DNA of 43,563 bases from the NCBI RefSeq assembly GCF_000423585.1, contig NZ_AUIG01000031.1, positions 1 to 43,563 of the forward strand. The letters run 5' to 3'. The notes under the pieces are model-generated. The model did not search any database. It had not been told where the DNA came from and saw only the letters and a program-made list of their open reading frames with translations. This DNA is from Salinimicrobium xinjiangense DSM 19287. GTDB taxonomy: Bacteria > Bacteroidota > Bacteroidia > Flavobacteriales > Flavobacteriaceae. This document shows, in pieces, positions 1-6,806 of the stretch. The position numbers and the translations under genes were made by a program. Within the stretch, counting starts at the first letter, position 1; every line of letters begins with the position of its first letter.

Positions 1-2
1 GA

Positions 3-389
3 ATAAATAAAAACGGTAAAAGAAAGTACTTTACTCGAAATGCAGTAGAGTGCTACTTCCTCAGGAAAGCTATAAAAGAGATACCTGTGGAAGAAAAGCA
101 GCGAAGAAACAATGTAGAAGCCACTATTTTTCAGTTTGTGGTAAACATCAGAAATAAAAAGACTAAATACCGTGGTCTTATTAAAAACCGGATGTGGGCC
201 TTTGCCCGCGGAATGTGGATAAATCTAGTGAGGATAGCCAAAAATATGGAGAAAATGTGTCCATGGAGTCCGGGTAAAGGCCAAAACTCCGCATTTTCTG
301 TGCTTTTTCACCTTTTAAACATCAAAGATTGTTTGATTTTCTCGTTTATCATAATGCAAATAAGAAACAACAATTTAATCGTCAAATAG
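3..389 (+). mobile_element. Transposase, C-terminal part (cut by left edge)
   Basis: The reading frame is open from base 3 to the TAG at 387-389 and encodes the last 128 residues of a transposase. The stretch with RRNNVEATIFQF, followed by RNKKTKYRGL and a Trp-rich segment (MWAFARGMWINLVRI), resembles the end of DDE transposases of the IS1182/IS5-like type with a DUF772 N-terminus. That family call is from memory of the motif and is not certain. The gene reads toward mazG and stops 57 bp before its 3' end. The right end of the window carries the N-terminal part of what looks like the same element in the same orientation. Confidence 0.75.
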
Positions 390-418
390 TAGCCTCTCAG
401 AGCTTTTCGAAATTAGGC

Positions 419-435
419 TTTTTAGAGGTGACTCA
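419..435. repeat. Right terminal inverted repeat of the left IS copy
   Basis: The 17 bases TTTTTAGAGGTGACTCA, read in reverse complement, match 15 of 17 positions of the sequence at 43247-43263, just upstream of the transposase start at the other edge. This is the arrangement expected of the two terminal inverted repeats of one IS type. The repeat ends 10 bp before the mazG stop codon. No target duplication can be checked because neither element is complete. Confidence 0.6.
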
Positions 436-445
436 ATTTTGAATT

Positions 446-1219
446 CTAAATTCTTTTCGCTTCCTCCCAATAAACGTCCATTTCGGCCAGCGTCATGTCT
501 TTAAGGCTTTTGTTTTGTTCTTTAGCCTTGCCTTCCAGGTATTGAAATCGTTTTATGAATTTTTTATTCGTCCTTTCCAGGGCATCCTCAGGATTCACTT
601 TTAAGAAGCGGGCATAATTGATCATACTGAACATCACATCACCGAATTCCTCCTCGATCTTCTGGGAATTATCTGCTTCCACTTCATGCTGAAGTTCTTC
701 CAGCTCTTCCCTGAGTTTTTCAAAAACCTGTTGTGGCTCCTCCCAATCGAAGCCCACACCGGCGACCTTATCCTGGATGCGGCTGGCTTTCACTAATGCC
801 GGCAAAGAAGCCGGTACACCTTCAAGCACACTTTTCTTCCCTTCTTTAAGCTTGAGTTGTTCCCAGTTGCGTTTTACGTCTTCCTCATTATTAACCTTGG
901 TGTCACTGTAGATATGTGGATGACGGCTAATCAGCTTTTCCGATATACTATTGGCAACATCTGCTATGTCAAAATCATTGGTTTCACTTCCTATTTTTGA
1001 ATAGAAAACAATGTGAAGCAAAAGATCTCCCAGCTCCTTTTTAACTTCCTGCAGATCGTTGTCCAGGATGGCATCTCCCAATTCATATGTTTCTTCGATG
1101 GTAAGATGCCGCAGGGACTGTAATGTCTGCTTGCGGTCCCAGGGACATTGCTCCCTTAATTCATCCATGATGGTAAGCAGTCGGTCGAAAGCTTTTAGCT
1201 GTTCCTCTCGTGAATTCAT
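446..1219 (-). CDS. mazG: Nucleoside triphosphate pyrophosphohydrolase MazG
   Basis: MazG hydrolyses (d)NTPs to NMP and pyrophosphate in the cytosol and is linked to nucleotide-pool sanitation and to lowering (p)ppGpp. The protein has 257 residues, close to the 263 of the E. coli enzyme. The first MazG repeat shows CPWD (25-28), IEETYE (41-46) and KKELGD (60-65), which supply the Mg-binding acidic residues. The linker KASRIQDKVAGVGFDW spans 144-159, and a second repeat has REELEELQ and EEEFGDVMFS near 170-199. Both repeats keep their acidic residues. It is the last gene of a minus-strand run and lies directly against the IS end. A terminator separates it from the DUF5606 gene upstream, so it probably has its own promoter. 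Confidence 0.95.
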   Translation of the reverse strand: MNSREEQLKAFDRLLTIMDELREQCPWDRKQTLQSLRHLTIEETYELGDAILDNDLQEVKKELGDLLLHIVFYSKIGSETNDFDIADVANSISEKLISRHPHIYSDTKVNNEEDVKRNWEQLKLKEGKKSVLEGVPASLPALVKASRIQDKVAGVGFDWEEPQQVFEKLREELEELQHEVEADNSQKIEEEFGDVMFSMINYARFLKVNPEDALERTNKKFIKRFQYLEGKAKEQNKSLKDMTLAEMDVYWEEAKRI

Positions 1220-1260
1220 AGGCTTTAGTTAAAGCAGGTAAGTTAGGTTTTAAGGAAACA

Positions 1261-1289
1261 AAAAACCAACTGAGAACAGTTGGTTTTTT
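1261..1289 (-). terminator. Rho-independent terminator after the DUF5606 gene
   Basis: The arms ACCAACTG and CAGTTGGT close on an AGAA loop and are flanked by A and T runs on both sides, so the hairpin can work in both directions. It lies 15 bp after the stop of the minus-strand DUF5606 gene and in front of mazG. Confidence 0.85.
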
Positions 1290-1304
1290 GTTTATTTTTT
1301 GGGA

Positions 1305-1766
1305 CTATTCTTCTTCGCCGCCGGTTTCTTTGGGTGTCTTTTCTTCTGAAGTTTCTTCTTCGGGAGTTGCATCTTCAGCTTTACTGAAATCGGTAATTCC
1401 TTTGCTCACCAGCAGGTTGTACCACTGAAAGATCTTTTTGATGTCGCTTGCATAAACACGGTCTTCATCATAATCCGGAAGCACCTCTCTGAAATATTCT
1501 TCCAGTTTGGCTTTGGATTCCTTATGACTGATGGCTTCCCCGCCGTTCTCCTTATCATAGATCTTCTGGAAAACCTCTCTCAGCGGCACCTCTTCCGTAT
1601 ATGTATATATGGCGATCTCGCTAAGCAGACTCACATTGTGACGCAAATTGACAGAGATCTTCTTTCCGTCTAACATAGATTCTGCAACAAATCCGCCACG
1701 GGTTTGAGCTTTAAGTTCATACAATCCCGGTTTTCCGGAGATGGACAAGACTTTATCTAACTTCAT
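1305..1766 (-). CDS. DUF5606 domain protein
   Basis: This 153-residue cytosolic protein belongs to DUF5606, a family found almost only in Bacteroidota and usually next to def. It begins MKLDKVLSISGKPGLYEL, the typical N-terminus, and has a compact domain to about residue 120 with PDYDEDRVYASDIKKIFQWY in its last third. It ends in a disordered acidic tail very rich in Glu and Thr (about residues 128-153). The function is unknown. The N-terminal part looks like a small beta-barrel, but that is only an impression. A degenerate TAnnTTTG-like box lies about 25 bp upstream of the start. The order def, DUF5606, mazG is commonly seen in flavobacteria. Confidence 0.85.
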   Translation of the reverse strand: MKLDKVLSISGKPGLYELKAQTRGGFVAESMLDGKKISVNLRHNVSLLSEIAIYTYTEEVPLREVFQKIYDKENGGEAISHKESKAKLEEYFREVLPDYDEDRVYASDIKKIFQWYNLLVSKGITDFSKAEDATPEEETSEEKTPKETGGEEE

Positions 1767-1821
1767 ACTTTAAATTTTAGGAAGGCAAATATCTTACGTA
1801 CTGCCAAGAAAACAAAACTTA

Positions 1822-2412
1822 TTAACGGCCTTTTTTAAGTTCAGGAAACTTCATACGATATTCTACCTCGATCTTTCCTTTCGAGATGTTCGCCAGCTTC
1901 CCTTTTATCAGTCTTTTTTTAAGACTGCTCAGTTTATCGGTGAAAAGAATTCCTTCAATGTGATCGTATTCATGCTGGATCACACGAGCCGCTAAACCTT
2001 TGTACTCTTCAGTATGCTTGTTGAAATCCTCATCATAATATTCAATGGTTATTTCAGGTTTTCTGAAAACATCCTCACGAATATCCGGGATACTAAGGCA
2101 ACCCTCATTGAATGCCCATTCATCACCCTTTTCTTCAAGGATCCTGGCATTGATAAAGGTCTTCTTGAGCCTGGCCAGCTCTTTCTTTTCCTCTTCAGAA
2201 AGCTCTTCATCTTCGGCAAAAGGAGAGGTATCTACCATAAAGATCCTAACGGGTAAACCAACCTGCGGCGCAGCAAGCCCCACCCCGTAAGCACCGTACA
2301 TCGTCTCCCACATGTTATCTATCAGTTCTTTTAATTTTGGATAATCGGCAGAAATATCTTTAGCTTTTTTTCTTAATACCGGATCTCCGTATGCGACTAT
2401 TGGTAAAACCAT
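1822..2412 (-). CDS. def: Peptide deformylase
   Basis: Peptide deformylase removes the N-formyl group from nascent proteins and is a cytosolic metalloenzyme. All three family motifs are present in order: GVGLAAPQVG (43-52), EGCLSIP (103-109, with the metal-ligand Cys) and HEYDH (147-151, two His ligands and the catalytic Glu). The length of 196 residues is normal for the bacterial type. An acidic, Lys-rich insertion around residues 63-85 before the second motif is typical of Bacteroidota enzymes. It lies 55 bp after the four-helix-bundle gene. In related genomes def and ruvX are often adjacent, so the gene between them looks like an insertion. Confidence 0.97.
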   Translation of the reverse strand: MVLPIVAYGDPVLRKKAKDISADYPKLKELIDNMWETMYGAYGVGLAAPQVGLPVRIFMVDTSPFAEDEELSEEEKKELARLKKTFINARILEEKGDEWAFNEGCLSIPDIREDVFRKPEITIEYYDEDFNKHTEEYKGLAARVIQHEYDHIEGILFTDKLSSLKKRLIKGKLANISKGKIEVEYRMKFPELKKGR

Positions 2413-2460
2413 TTTTTAAAATGTATAATGTATATTGAATAATGTATAATGTAATTGTAA
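2413..2460. repeat. Low-complexity TGTATAATG-type tract
   Basis: The spacer between def and the four-helix-bundle gene is made almost entirely of near-repeats of ATGTATAATGTAT and ATTGAATAATG. Similar strings occur at about 42148-42190 and 43230-43247. They are short, degenerate and AT-rich, so chance contributes, but their placement at gene ends recurs. Confidence 0.4.
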
Positions 2461-2467
2461 CGTGCGA

Positions 2468-2848
2468 CTATAAGTCTTCTTCCTCCCTGAACCTCAGTTG
2501 TGATTTTAATGCCGTCTTTCTTGAAGCTATGAATATTGAGGTTAACTCTCTTGCCTCCTGCAATACAGTTTCATAACTGACTTTCTTAAGAATATTTTCC
2601 TCTATCAGAAATTCAATCCAGAATATGCATTCATCAGCTTCTTCAATTACTATGCTCAATTTTGAGATGAATCCTTTTTTTGTCTGCCCCAGATTCGCAG
2701 CACGATAATTTGCAGCCACAGAAGTAGAAGCTCTTATCAATTGTTTCTGCGCATGCAACTCAAGAACTCCCTTTGGCAGAGATAATGCAAGCTTTACACA
2801 GCTGTGGGCAAAACTGTTTGAACGTTTTTTTAAATCTCTCTCCATCAT
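2468..2848 (-). CDS. Four-helix-bundle protein (S23/IVP/Avd-like family)
   Basis: This 126-residue, probably all-helical protein belongs to the four-helix-bundle family that includes proteins encoded by 23S rRNA intervening sequences and the Avd accessory protein of diversity-generating retroelements. Supporting features are the SxxxAxxCVKLALSLPKG N-terminal helix, the QLIRASTSVAANYREA-like core (here QLIRASTSVAANYRAA) and the EADECIFWIEFL helix. Stand-alone copies are common in Bacteroidota and have no known function. No reverse transcriptase or variable repeat is nearby, so it is not part of a retroelement here. It sits between def and ruvX and is flanked on both sides by AT-rich low-complexity tracts: a 7-bp periodic repeat upstream and TATAATGT-like repeats downstream. 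This suggests a late insertion. Confidence 0.85.
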   Translation of the reverse strand: MMERDLKKRSNSFAHSCVKLALSLPKGVLELHAQKQLIRASTSVAANYRAANLGQTKKGFISKLSIVIEEADECIFWIEFLIEENILKKVSYETVLQEARELTSIFIASRKTALKSQLRFREEEDL

Positions 2849-2879
2849 TTCATATTCATCAATTCTTATTCCTTTTTCC

Positions 2880-2911
2880 CTCCCTGTTATTCCTTATTCC
2901 TTATCCCTTAT
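2880..2911 (-). repeat. 7-bp tandem ATAAGGN repeat after ruvX
   Basis: Read on the minus strand just after the ruvX stop, the sequence runs ATAAGGG, ATAAGGA, ATAAGGA, ATAACAG. The same kind of array follows the stop of the minus-strand gene at 16409. See the second entry of this type. Confidence 0.5.
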
Positions 2912-3319
2912 TCATTTATAAAGATAGCTCTGCAGTATGATCGTTGCGCTAATTTCGTCCACGAGGGCTTTGTTCTTCCTTTGCTTTTTTTTGAGCCCGC
3001 TGTCGATCATGGATTGAAAGGCCATTTTTGAAGTAAATCGTTCGTCGACCCGTTCCAGCTTCATTTCGGGAAAGGTCACCGTAAATTTTTTCAGAAATTC
3101 CTGGATATTAACTTCACTCTGGGAGGCAGTGTTGTCCATTTGTTTTGGTTCGCCCAACAATACAAGCTCCACATTTTCTTCTGAAAAATATTTTTTCAGG
3201 AACGGTATGAGTTCCTTAGTGGAAACTGTAGTAAGTCCCGAAGCTATGATCTGCAGCTCATCTGTCACTGCAATCCCTGTACGTTTTGTTCCGTAATCTA
3301 ATGCTAATATTCTTCCCAT
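2912..3319 (-). CDS. ruvX: Pre-16S rRNA nuclease / RuvC-like protein YqgF
   Basis: This 135-residue protein has the RNase H-like fold of the YqgF/RuvX family. In E. coli the family matures the 5' end of 16S rRNA, and it is often annotated as a Holliday-junction resolvase. The expected motifs are present: DYGTKRTG (8-15, first catalytic Asp), LLGEP (54-58), DERFTS (92-97) and DEISA (121-125, last catalytic Asp). The length is normal. A TATCTTTG box lies 11-18 bp upstream of the ATG and the leader is very short. Confidence 0.95.
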   Translation of the reverse strand: MGRILALDYGTKRTGIAVTDELQIIASGLTTVSTKELIPFLKKYFSEENVELVLLGEPKQMDNTASQSEVNIQEFLKKFTVTFPEMKLERVDERFTSKMAFQSMIDSGLKKKQRKNKALVDEISATIILQSYLYK

Positions 3320-3329
3320 ACTGTGTTGG

Positions 3330-3337
3330 CAAAGATA
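3330..3337 (-). promoter_or_regulatory. -7 box of the ruvX promoter
   Basis: The minus strand reads TATCTTTG, a perfect match to the Bacteroidota housekeeping -7 consensus TAnnTTTG. No clear TTG -33 box was found at 17-23 bp, so the call rests on the -7 box and its position. Confidence 0.6.
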
Positions 3338-3459
3338 GTTTTATTAGCGGAAAACTGAAATTTGACAAAGGTTTGTCCGGTTTACAAAAAAATCCATCTG
3401 GAGTTCATCAATAAAATTGCCTTTCTTTGTACCTTACAATTACTACCATACTTATTAGC

Positions 3460-4131
3460 ATGTTCCATATAAAACCGGGAAAAGTTTTTATAACTCTTCT
3501 TTCGATTATATTTTTTCTTCTACTTCTTAACATCGCGAGTTATTTAATTCTCTATTTCGAAAATGGTCATCCCGAAGATTTCTTTTTTAGAAAGACCAAT
3601 TTCAACATGGAAAAAAATCTCCCTTCTATTTTTTCGGGCATCCTGCATTTTGCCTCCTCAATTCTACTTTTGCTCATTGGCCGAAAGGTGGTACGGAATA
3701 AATCTTTTTGGTTCTTCCTAAGTTTTCTTTTTCTTTTTACCGGTTTAGATGAAATTCTTCGTCTTCATGAAAAAATGGGTAAGTCAATTTCTCATACTAT
3801 TGAGACCTCAAGTATATTTTTATTCTCCTGGGTTATTCCCTACGGAATAGCAGCGATTATTATTGCGGTAATCATCTTCAAACCCCTCTTTTCCCTGGAT
3901 AAGGGAACAATCAGGAGTTTTCTTTTATCTGCACTGTTATTTTTATCCGGAGCTGTAGGAGTAGAAATGTTTACTGGCTGGTATATCGAATATTACCAAC
4001 TCGACCTTACCCGCCTCCTGGTCATTCCCGATGCCTTTATACTTTCTACAATTGAAGAGCTGCTTGAAATGCTGGGCTTAAGCTATTTTATTTATTCACT
4101 TTTAGTGTTCAAAATGAAGCACAACATTTAA
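3460..4131 (+). CDS. Unknown multi-pass membrane protein
   Basis: I do not recognise this family. With the ATG at 3460 the protein has 223 residues (an in-frame TTG at 3427 would add 11). It appears to have six membrane segments: about residues 10-33, 58-76, 82-95, 118-143, 162-180 and 196-216. Conserved-looking polar residues lie at membrane borders: GLDEILRLHEKMGKS after the third segment and STIEELLEMLG before the last. The paired Glu/His residues could bind a metal or take part in ion movement, which is speculation. It is divergent from ruvX. dapD starts 40 bp downstream with its own -7 box overlapping this gene's stop codon. Confidence 0.7.
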   Translation: MFHIKPGKVFITLLSIIFFLLLLNIASYLILYFENGHPEDFFFRKTNFNMEKNLPSIFSGILHFASSILLLLIGRKVVRNKSFWFFLSFLFLFTGLDEILRLHEKMGKSISHTIETSSIFLFSWVIPYGIAAIIIAVIIFKPLFSLDKGTIRSFLLSALLFLSGAVGVEMFTGWYIEYYQLDLTRLLVIPDAFILSTIEELLEMLGLSYFIYSLLVFKMKHNI

Positions 4132-4136
4132 CTTTG
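4129..4136 (+). promoter_or_regulatory. -7 box of the dapD promoter
   Basis: TAACTTTG matches TAnnTTTG exactly. Its first three bases are the stop codon of the preceding membrane protein, and it lies 35 bp before the dapD ATG. No good -33 box is visible. Confidence 0.5.
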
Positions 4137-4170
4137 CCTTTTTCATCATTAAAGAAAATAAGAATAACAA

Positions 4171-4986
4171 ATGCAGGATTTAAGAGAATTAATTGAGGAA
4201 GCCTGGGAAAACAGGGATTTTTTAAAGGAAGAGAAATTCACATCGGCAATTCGAGAGGTGGTTGACCTTCTGGATAGCGGAAAATTAAGAGTAGCCGAAC
4301 CTGTAGCCGATGGCTGGCAGGTCAATGAGTGGGTGAAGAAAGCCGTGGTGCTTTATTTTCCAATTCAGAAAATGGAGACACTCGAGGCAGGGATATTCGA
4401 ATATCATGATAAAATTCCGCTGAAAACCGGATATAAGGAAAAAGGGATCAGAGTGGTTCCCAACGCAGTTGCCCGTCATGGCGCTTATATTTCCAGCGGA
4501 GTCATTCTGATGCCAAGCTATGTGAATATTGGTGCATATGTCGATGAAGGAACCATGGTCGATACCTGGGCAACCGTTGGTAGCTGTGCTCAAATTGGTA
4601 AGAATGTTCACCTTAGTGGTGGTGTAGGTATTGGCGGTGTCTTGGAACCCCTGCAGGCTGCACCGGTGATCATTGAGGACAATGCTTTCCTTGGCTCCCG
4701 AAGCATAGTTGTGGAAGGAGTAAAAGTGGAAAAAGAAGCTGTTCTTGGAGCCAATGTTGTACTTACGGCTTCTACTAAGATCATTGACGTAACTGGTGAC
4801 GAACCTGTTGAAATGAAAGGCATTGTTCCTGCCCGTTCGGTGGTAATTCCCGGGAGTTACACCAAGAAGTTTCCCGCCGGTGAATACCAGGTTCCATGTG
4901 CTTTAATCATTGGGAAAAGAAAGGAAAGTACCAATAAGAAAACTTCCTTAAATGAGGCTTTAAGAGAGCACAATGTGGCAATCTAA
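4171..4986 (+). CDS. dapD: Tetrahydrodipicolinate N-succinyltransferase
   Basis: DapD transfers succinyl from succinyl-CoA to tetrahydrodipicolinate in the succinylase branch of diaminopimelate and lysine synthesis. The 271-residue length is typical. The protein has the N-terminal helical domain, then the left-handed beta-helix of hexapeptide repeats (VNIGAYVDEGTMVDTWATVG, followed by a Gly-rich GGVGIGGVLEP turn) and a C-terminal strand region with CALIIGKR. The product feeds peptidoglycan and lysine. The last enzyme of the pathway, LysA, is also in this window at 33.9 kb but in a separate unit. Confidence 0.97.
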   Translation: MQDLRELIEEAWENRDFLKEEKFTSAIREVVDLLDSGKLRVAEPVADGWQVNEWVKKAVVLYFPIQKMETLEAGIFEYHDKIPLKTGYKEKGIRVVPNAVARHGAYISSGVILMPSYVNIGAYVDEGTMVDTWATVGSCAQIGKNVHLSGGVGIGGVLEPLQAAPVIIEDNAFLGSRSIVVEGVKVEKEAVLGANVVLTASTKIIDVTGDEPVEMKGIVPARSVVIPGSYTKKFPAGEYQVPCALIIGKRKESTNKKTSLNEALREHNVAI

Positions 4987-5042
4987 TCCGTTAGGAAAGA
5001 TCTAAATAAAAAGTCCTTTCCTTTCAGGAAGGCTTTCGGGAT

Positions 5043-6116
5043 ATGAAGATATTGGTAATTCAGCAGAAAATGATAGGGGATGTACTCACATCCTCTATAC
5101 TCTTTGAAGCTCTAAAAGAGAAATTTCCTGCTGCACAAATGCACTTTCTTATTCACCGGCACACGGCTCCGGTAGTGGCCCATAATCCTTATATTGATGA
5201 ATTTATACTCTTCGATCCAAAAGTGGATGAAAAGCCACTGAATTTTTTCAGGTTTTTACAAACAATAAAGAAGCAGCACTATGATATCGTGATCGATGTC
5301 TATTCAAAAATTAATACTGCTATCATCTCAGCCTGGTCCGGTGCCAGGATCCGCAGTTCCTACCATAAATGGTATACCCAAAAAGCCTACACCCACACTT
5401 TTCAAAACAAACAGCATTTGGACACTAACGCAGGTTTCGCCATTGAAAACCGGATGCAGCTGTTAAAAGCGATCTCTCCCGAATTCCCGGTGGAGATCAA
5501 GCCGAAAATATATCTGACTTCAGAAGAAACCGGGGCAGCTAAACAGCGCCTGCTGGCTGATGGGATCAATTTGGAAAAACCACTTTTTATGTGCGGAATC
5601 CTGGGAAGTTCAGAAGCCAAGACATATCCCCTGCCCTATATGGCAAAAATTCTGGATTTTGTAGTGAAGAAAACAGGGGCACAGTTACTCTTCAATTACA
5701 TCCCAAAACAGGTAGAAGAAGCCGGAAAGCTGTATGACCTTTGCAAACCTGAAACTCAAAAACAGGTCTTTTTTGACATTTTTGGAACCTCTCTTCGGGA
5801 CTTTATGTCCATCACTTCTCATTGTGACGGACTCCTGGGTAATGAGGGAGGAGCAGTAAATATGGCCAAGGCTTTGGATATTCCCACTTTTGCTATTTTT
5901 TCCCCACAAATAAAAAAGGAAAACTGGAGCTTGTACGAGAATGGTACGACTAATATTTCTGTGCATGTTGCAGACTTCAATTTTCAGGAATTAGAAGGGC
6001 ACACAGGACGTGAGATTGCAAAAAATCCGGTACAATTTTATGAACTGCTGCCTCCAAACCTTATCTTCGCAAAGCTGGAGCATTTCATGAATGAAGCTTT
6101 AGCATCAAAAAATTAA
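5043..6116 (+). CDS. Glycosyltransferase family 9 (heptosyltransferase-like)
   Basis: The protein has 357 residues and the two-domain GT-B fold of ADP-heptose:LPS heptosyltransferases. The N-terminus KILVIQQKMIGDVLTSS has the family's GD motif that holds the acceptor/base. The C-terminal half has DGLLGNEGGAVNMAKAL, matching the D-x-G-x-x-H/E-x-A pattern near the nucleotide-sugar site. It probably adds a sugar to the LPS inner core on the cytosolic side of the inner membrane. The donor cannot be told from sequence. It starts a transcriptional unit with the two genes after it (3-bp gap, then a 4-bp overlap). Confidence 0.88.
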   Translation: MKILVIQQKMIGDVLTSSILFEALKEKFPAAQMHFLIHRHTAPVVAHNPYIDEFILFDPKVDEKPLNFFRFLQTIKKQHYDIVIDVYSKINTAIISAWSGARIRSSYHKWYTQKAYTHTFQNKQHLDTNAGFAIENRMQLLKAISPEFPVEIKPKIYLTSEETGAAKQRLLADGINLEKPLFMCGILGSSEAKTYPLPYMAKILDFVVKKTGAQLLFNYIPKQVEEAGKLYDLCKPETQKQVFFDIFGTSLRDFMSITSHCDGLLGNEGGAVNMAKALDIPTFAIFSPQIKKENWSLYENGTTNISVHVADFNFQELEGHTGREIAKNPVQFYELLPPNLIFAKLEHFMNEALASKN

Positions 6117-6119
6117 TAC

Positions 6120-6806
6120 ATGAAGATCATTATTCTTGCGGCAGGGATAGGTTCCCGCCTTGGCAATCCTTTCCCCAAACCCCTTACCCCTTTAAAAGAC
6201 GGAAAAAGCATAATGGAACGACAGGTAGAAAGCCTTTCTGAAGCGTTTTCTGTACATGATATTTCCATAGTGGTAGGATTCAAGAAAGATCTCATAATGG
6301 AACGATTTCCCGATCTTACCTATATCTACAACCAGTATTTTGATGCAACAAATACCTCAAAAAGTCTTTTAAAGGCTCTAAAGAAAAATCAGAAGGAGGA
6401 TGTACTTTGGTTGAATGGGGATGTGATCTATGAACCTGCAATTTTGGATGTTCTAAAGGAGGAAATCCGGCAAAAGAATTCCTTCGTATCAGTTAACACT
6501 AACAGGGTGGCTGAAGAAGAAGTGAAATACAGTCTTAAAAATGGAAGTATTCACGAACTTTCTAAAACCGTGGAAAATGGACTGGGAGAAGCAGTGGGCA
6601 TCAATTATGTATCTCAGAATGATGTAGGCCTGTTAATAGAGCACCTTGAAAAATGCGGTGAGAATGACTACTTTGAGAGGGGAATCGAAACCGCAATTCA
6701 GGAATCGGGAATGAATGTTAAAGCTGTAGATATTTCTCAATTTCGCTGTATGGAAGTAGATTTCAAGGAAGACCTGGAAGCAGCTAATAAAATTTTTAAA
6801 GCATGA
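6120..6806 (+). CDS. LicC-like NTP transferase (CTP:phospho-alcohol type)
   Basis: This 228-residue nucleotidyltransferase resembles phosphocholine cytidylyltransferases (LicC-like). It has the signature LAAGIGSRLG (6-15), the Lys of PKPLTPL (near 20), ERQVE (33-37), NTSKSLLKAL (78-87) and the metal Asp in LWLNGDVIYE (about 96-105). A second acidic cluster is in MEVDFKEDLEAA near the C-terminus. It would activate a phosphorylated alcohol or sugar as an NDP derivative. Its stop overlaps the start of the CDP-glycerol phosphotransferase-like gene by 4 bp (ATGA), so a donor/transferase pair acting on LPS is likely. The actual substrate (phosphocholine, glycerol phosphate or other) is unknown. Confidence 0.82.
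   Translation: MKIIILAAGIGSRLGNPFPKPLTPLKDGKSIMERQVESLSEAFSVHDISIVVGFKKDLIMERFPDLTYIYNQYFDATNTSKSLLKALKKNQKEDVLWLNGDVIYEPAILDVLKEEIRQKNSFVSVNTNRVAEEEVKYSLKNGSIHELSKTVENGLGEAVGINYVSQNDVGLLIEHLEKCGENDYFERGIETAIQESGMNVKAVDISQFRCMEVDFKEDLEAANKIFKA

Noticed and set aside
2014-2290. Plus-strand frames inside def
   Set aside because: They are antisense to a gene with full catalytic motifs and contain low-complexity Ser/Phe runs that mirror its acidic/Lys-rich codons.
2468-2848. Part of a diversity-generating retroelement (Avd-like protein)
   Set aside because: No reverse transcriptase, template repeat or variable repeat target is present in the window.
4987-5042. Possible terminator between dapD and the GT9 gene
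   Set aside because: The arms AAAGTCCTTTCC and AGGAAGGCTTT pair only with several bulges and no T-run follows.
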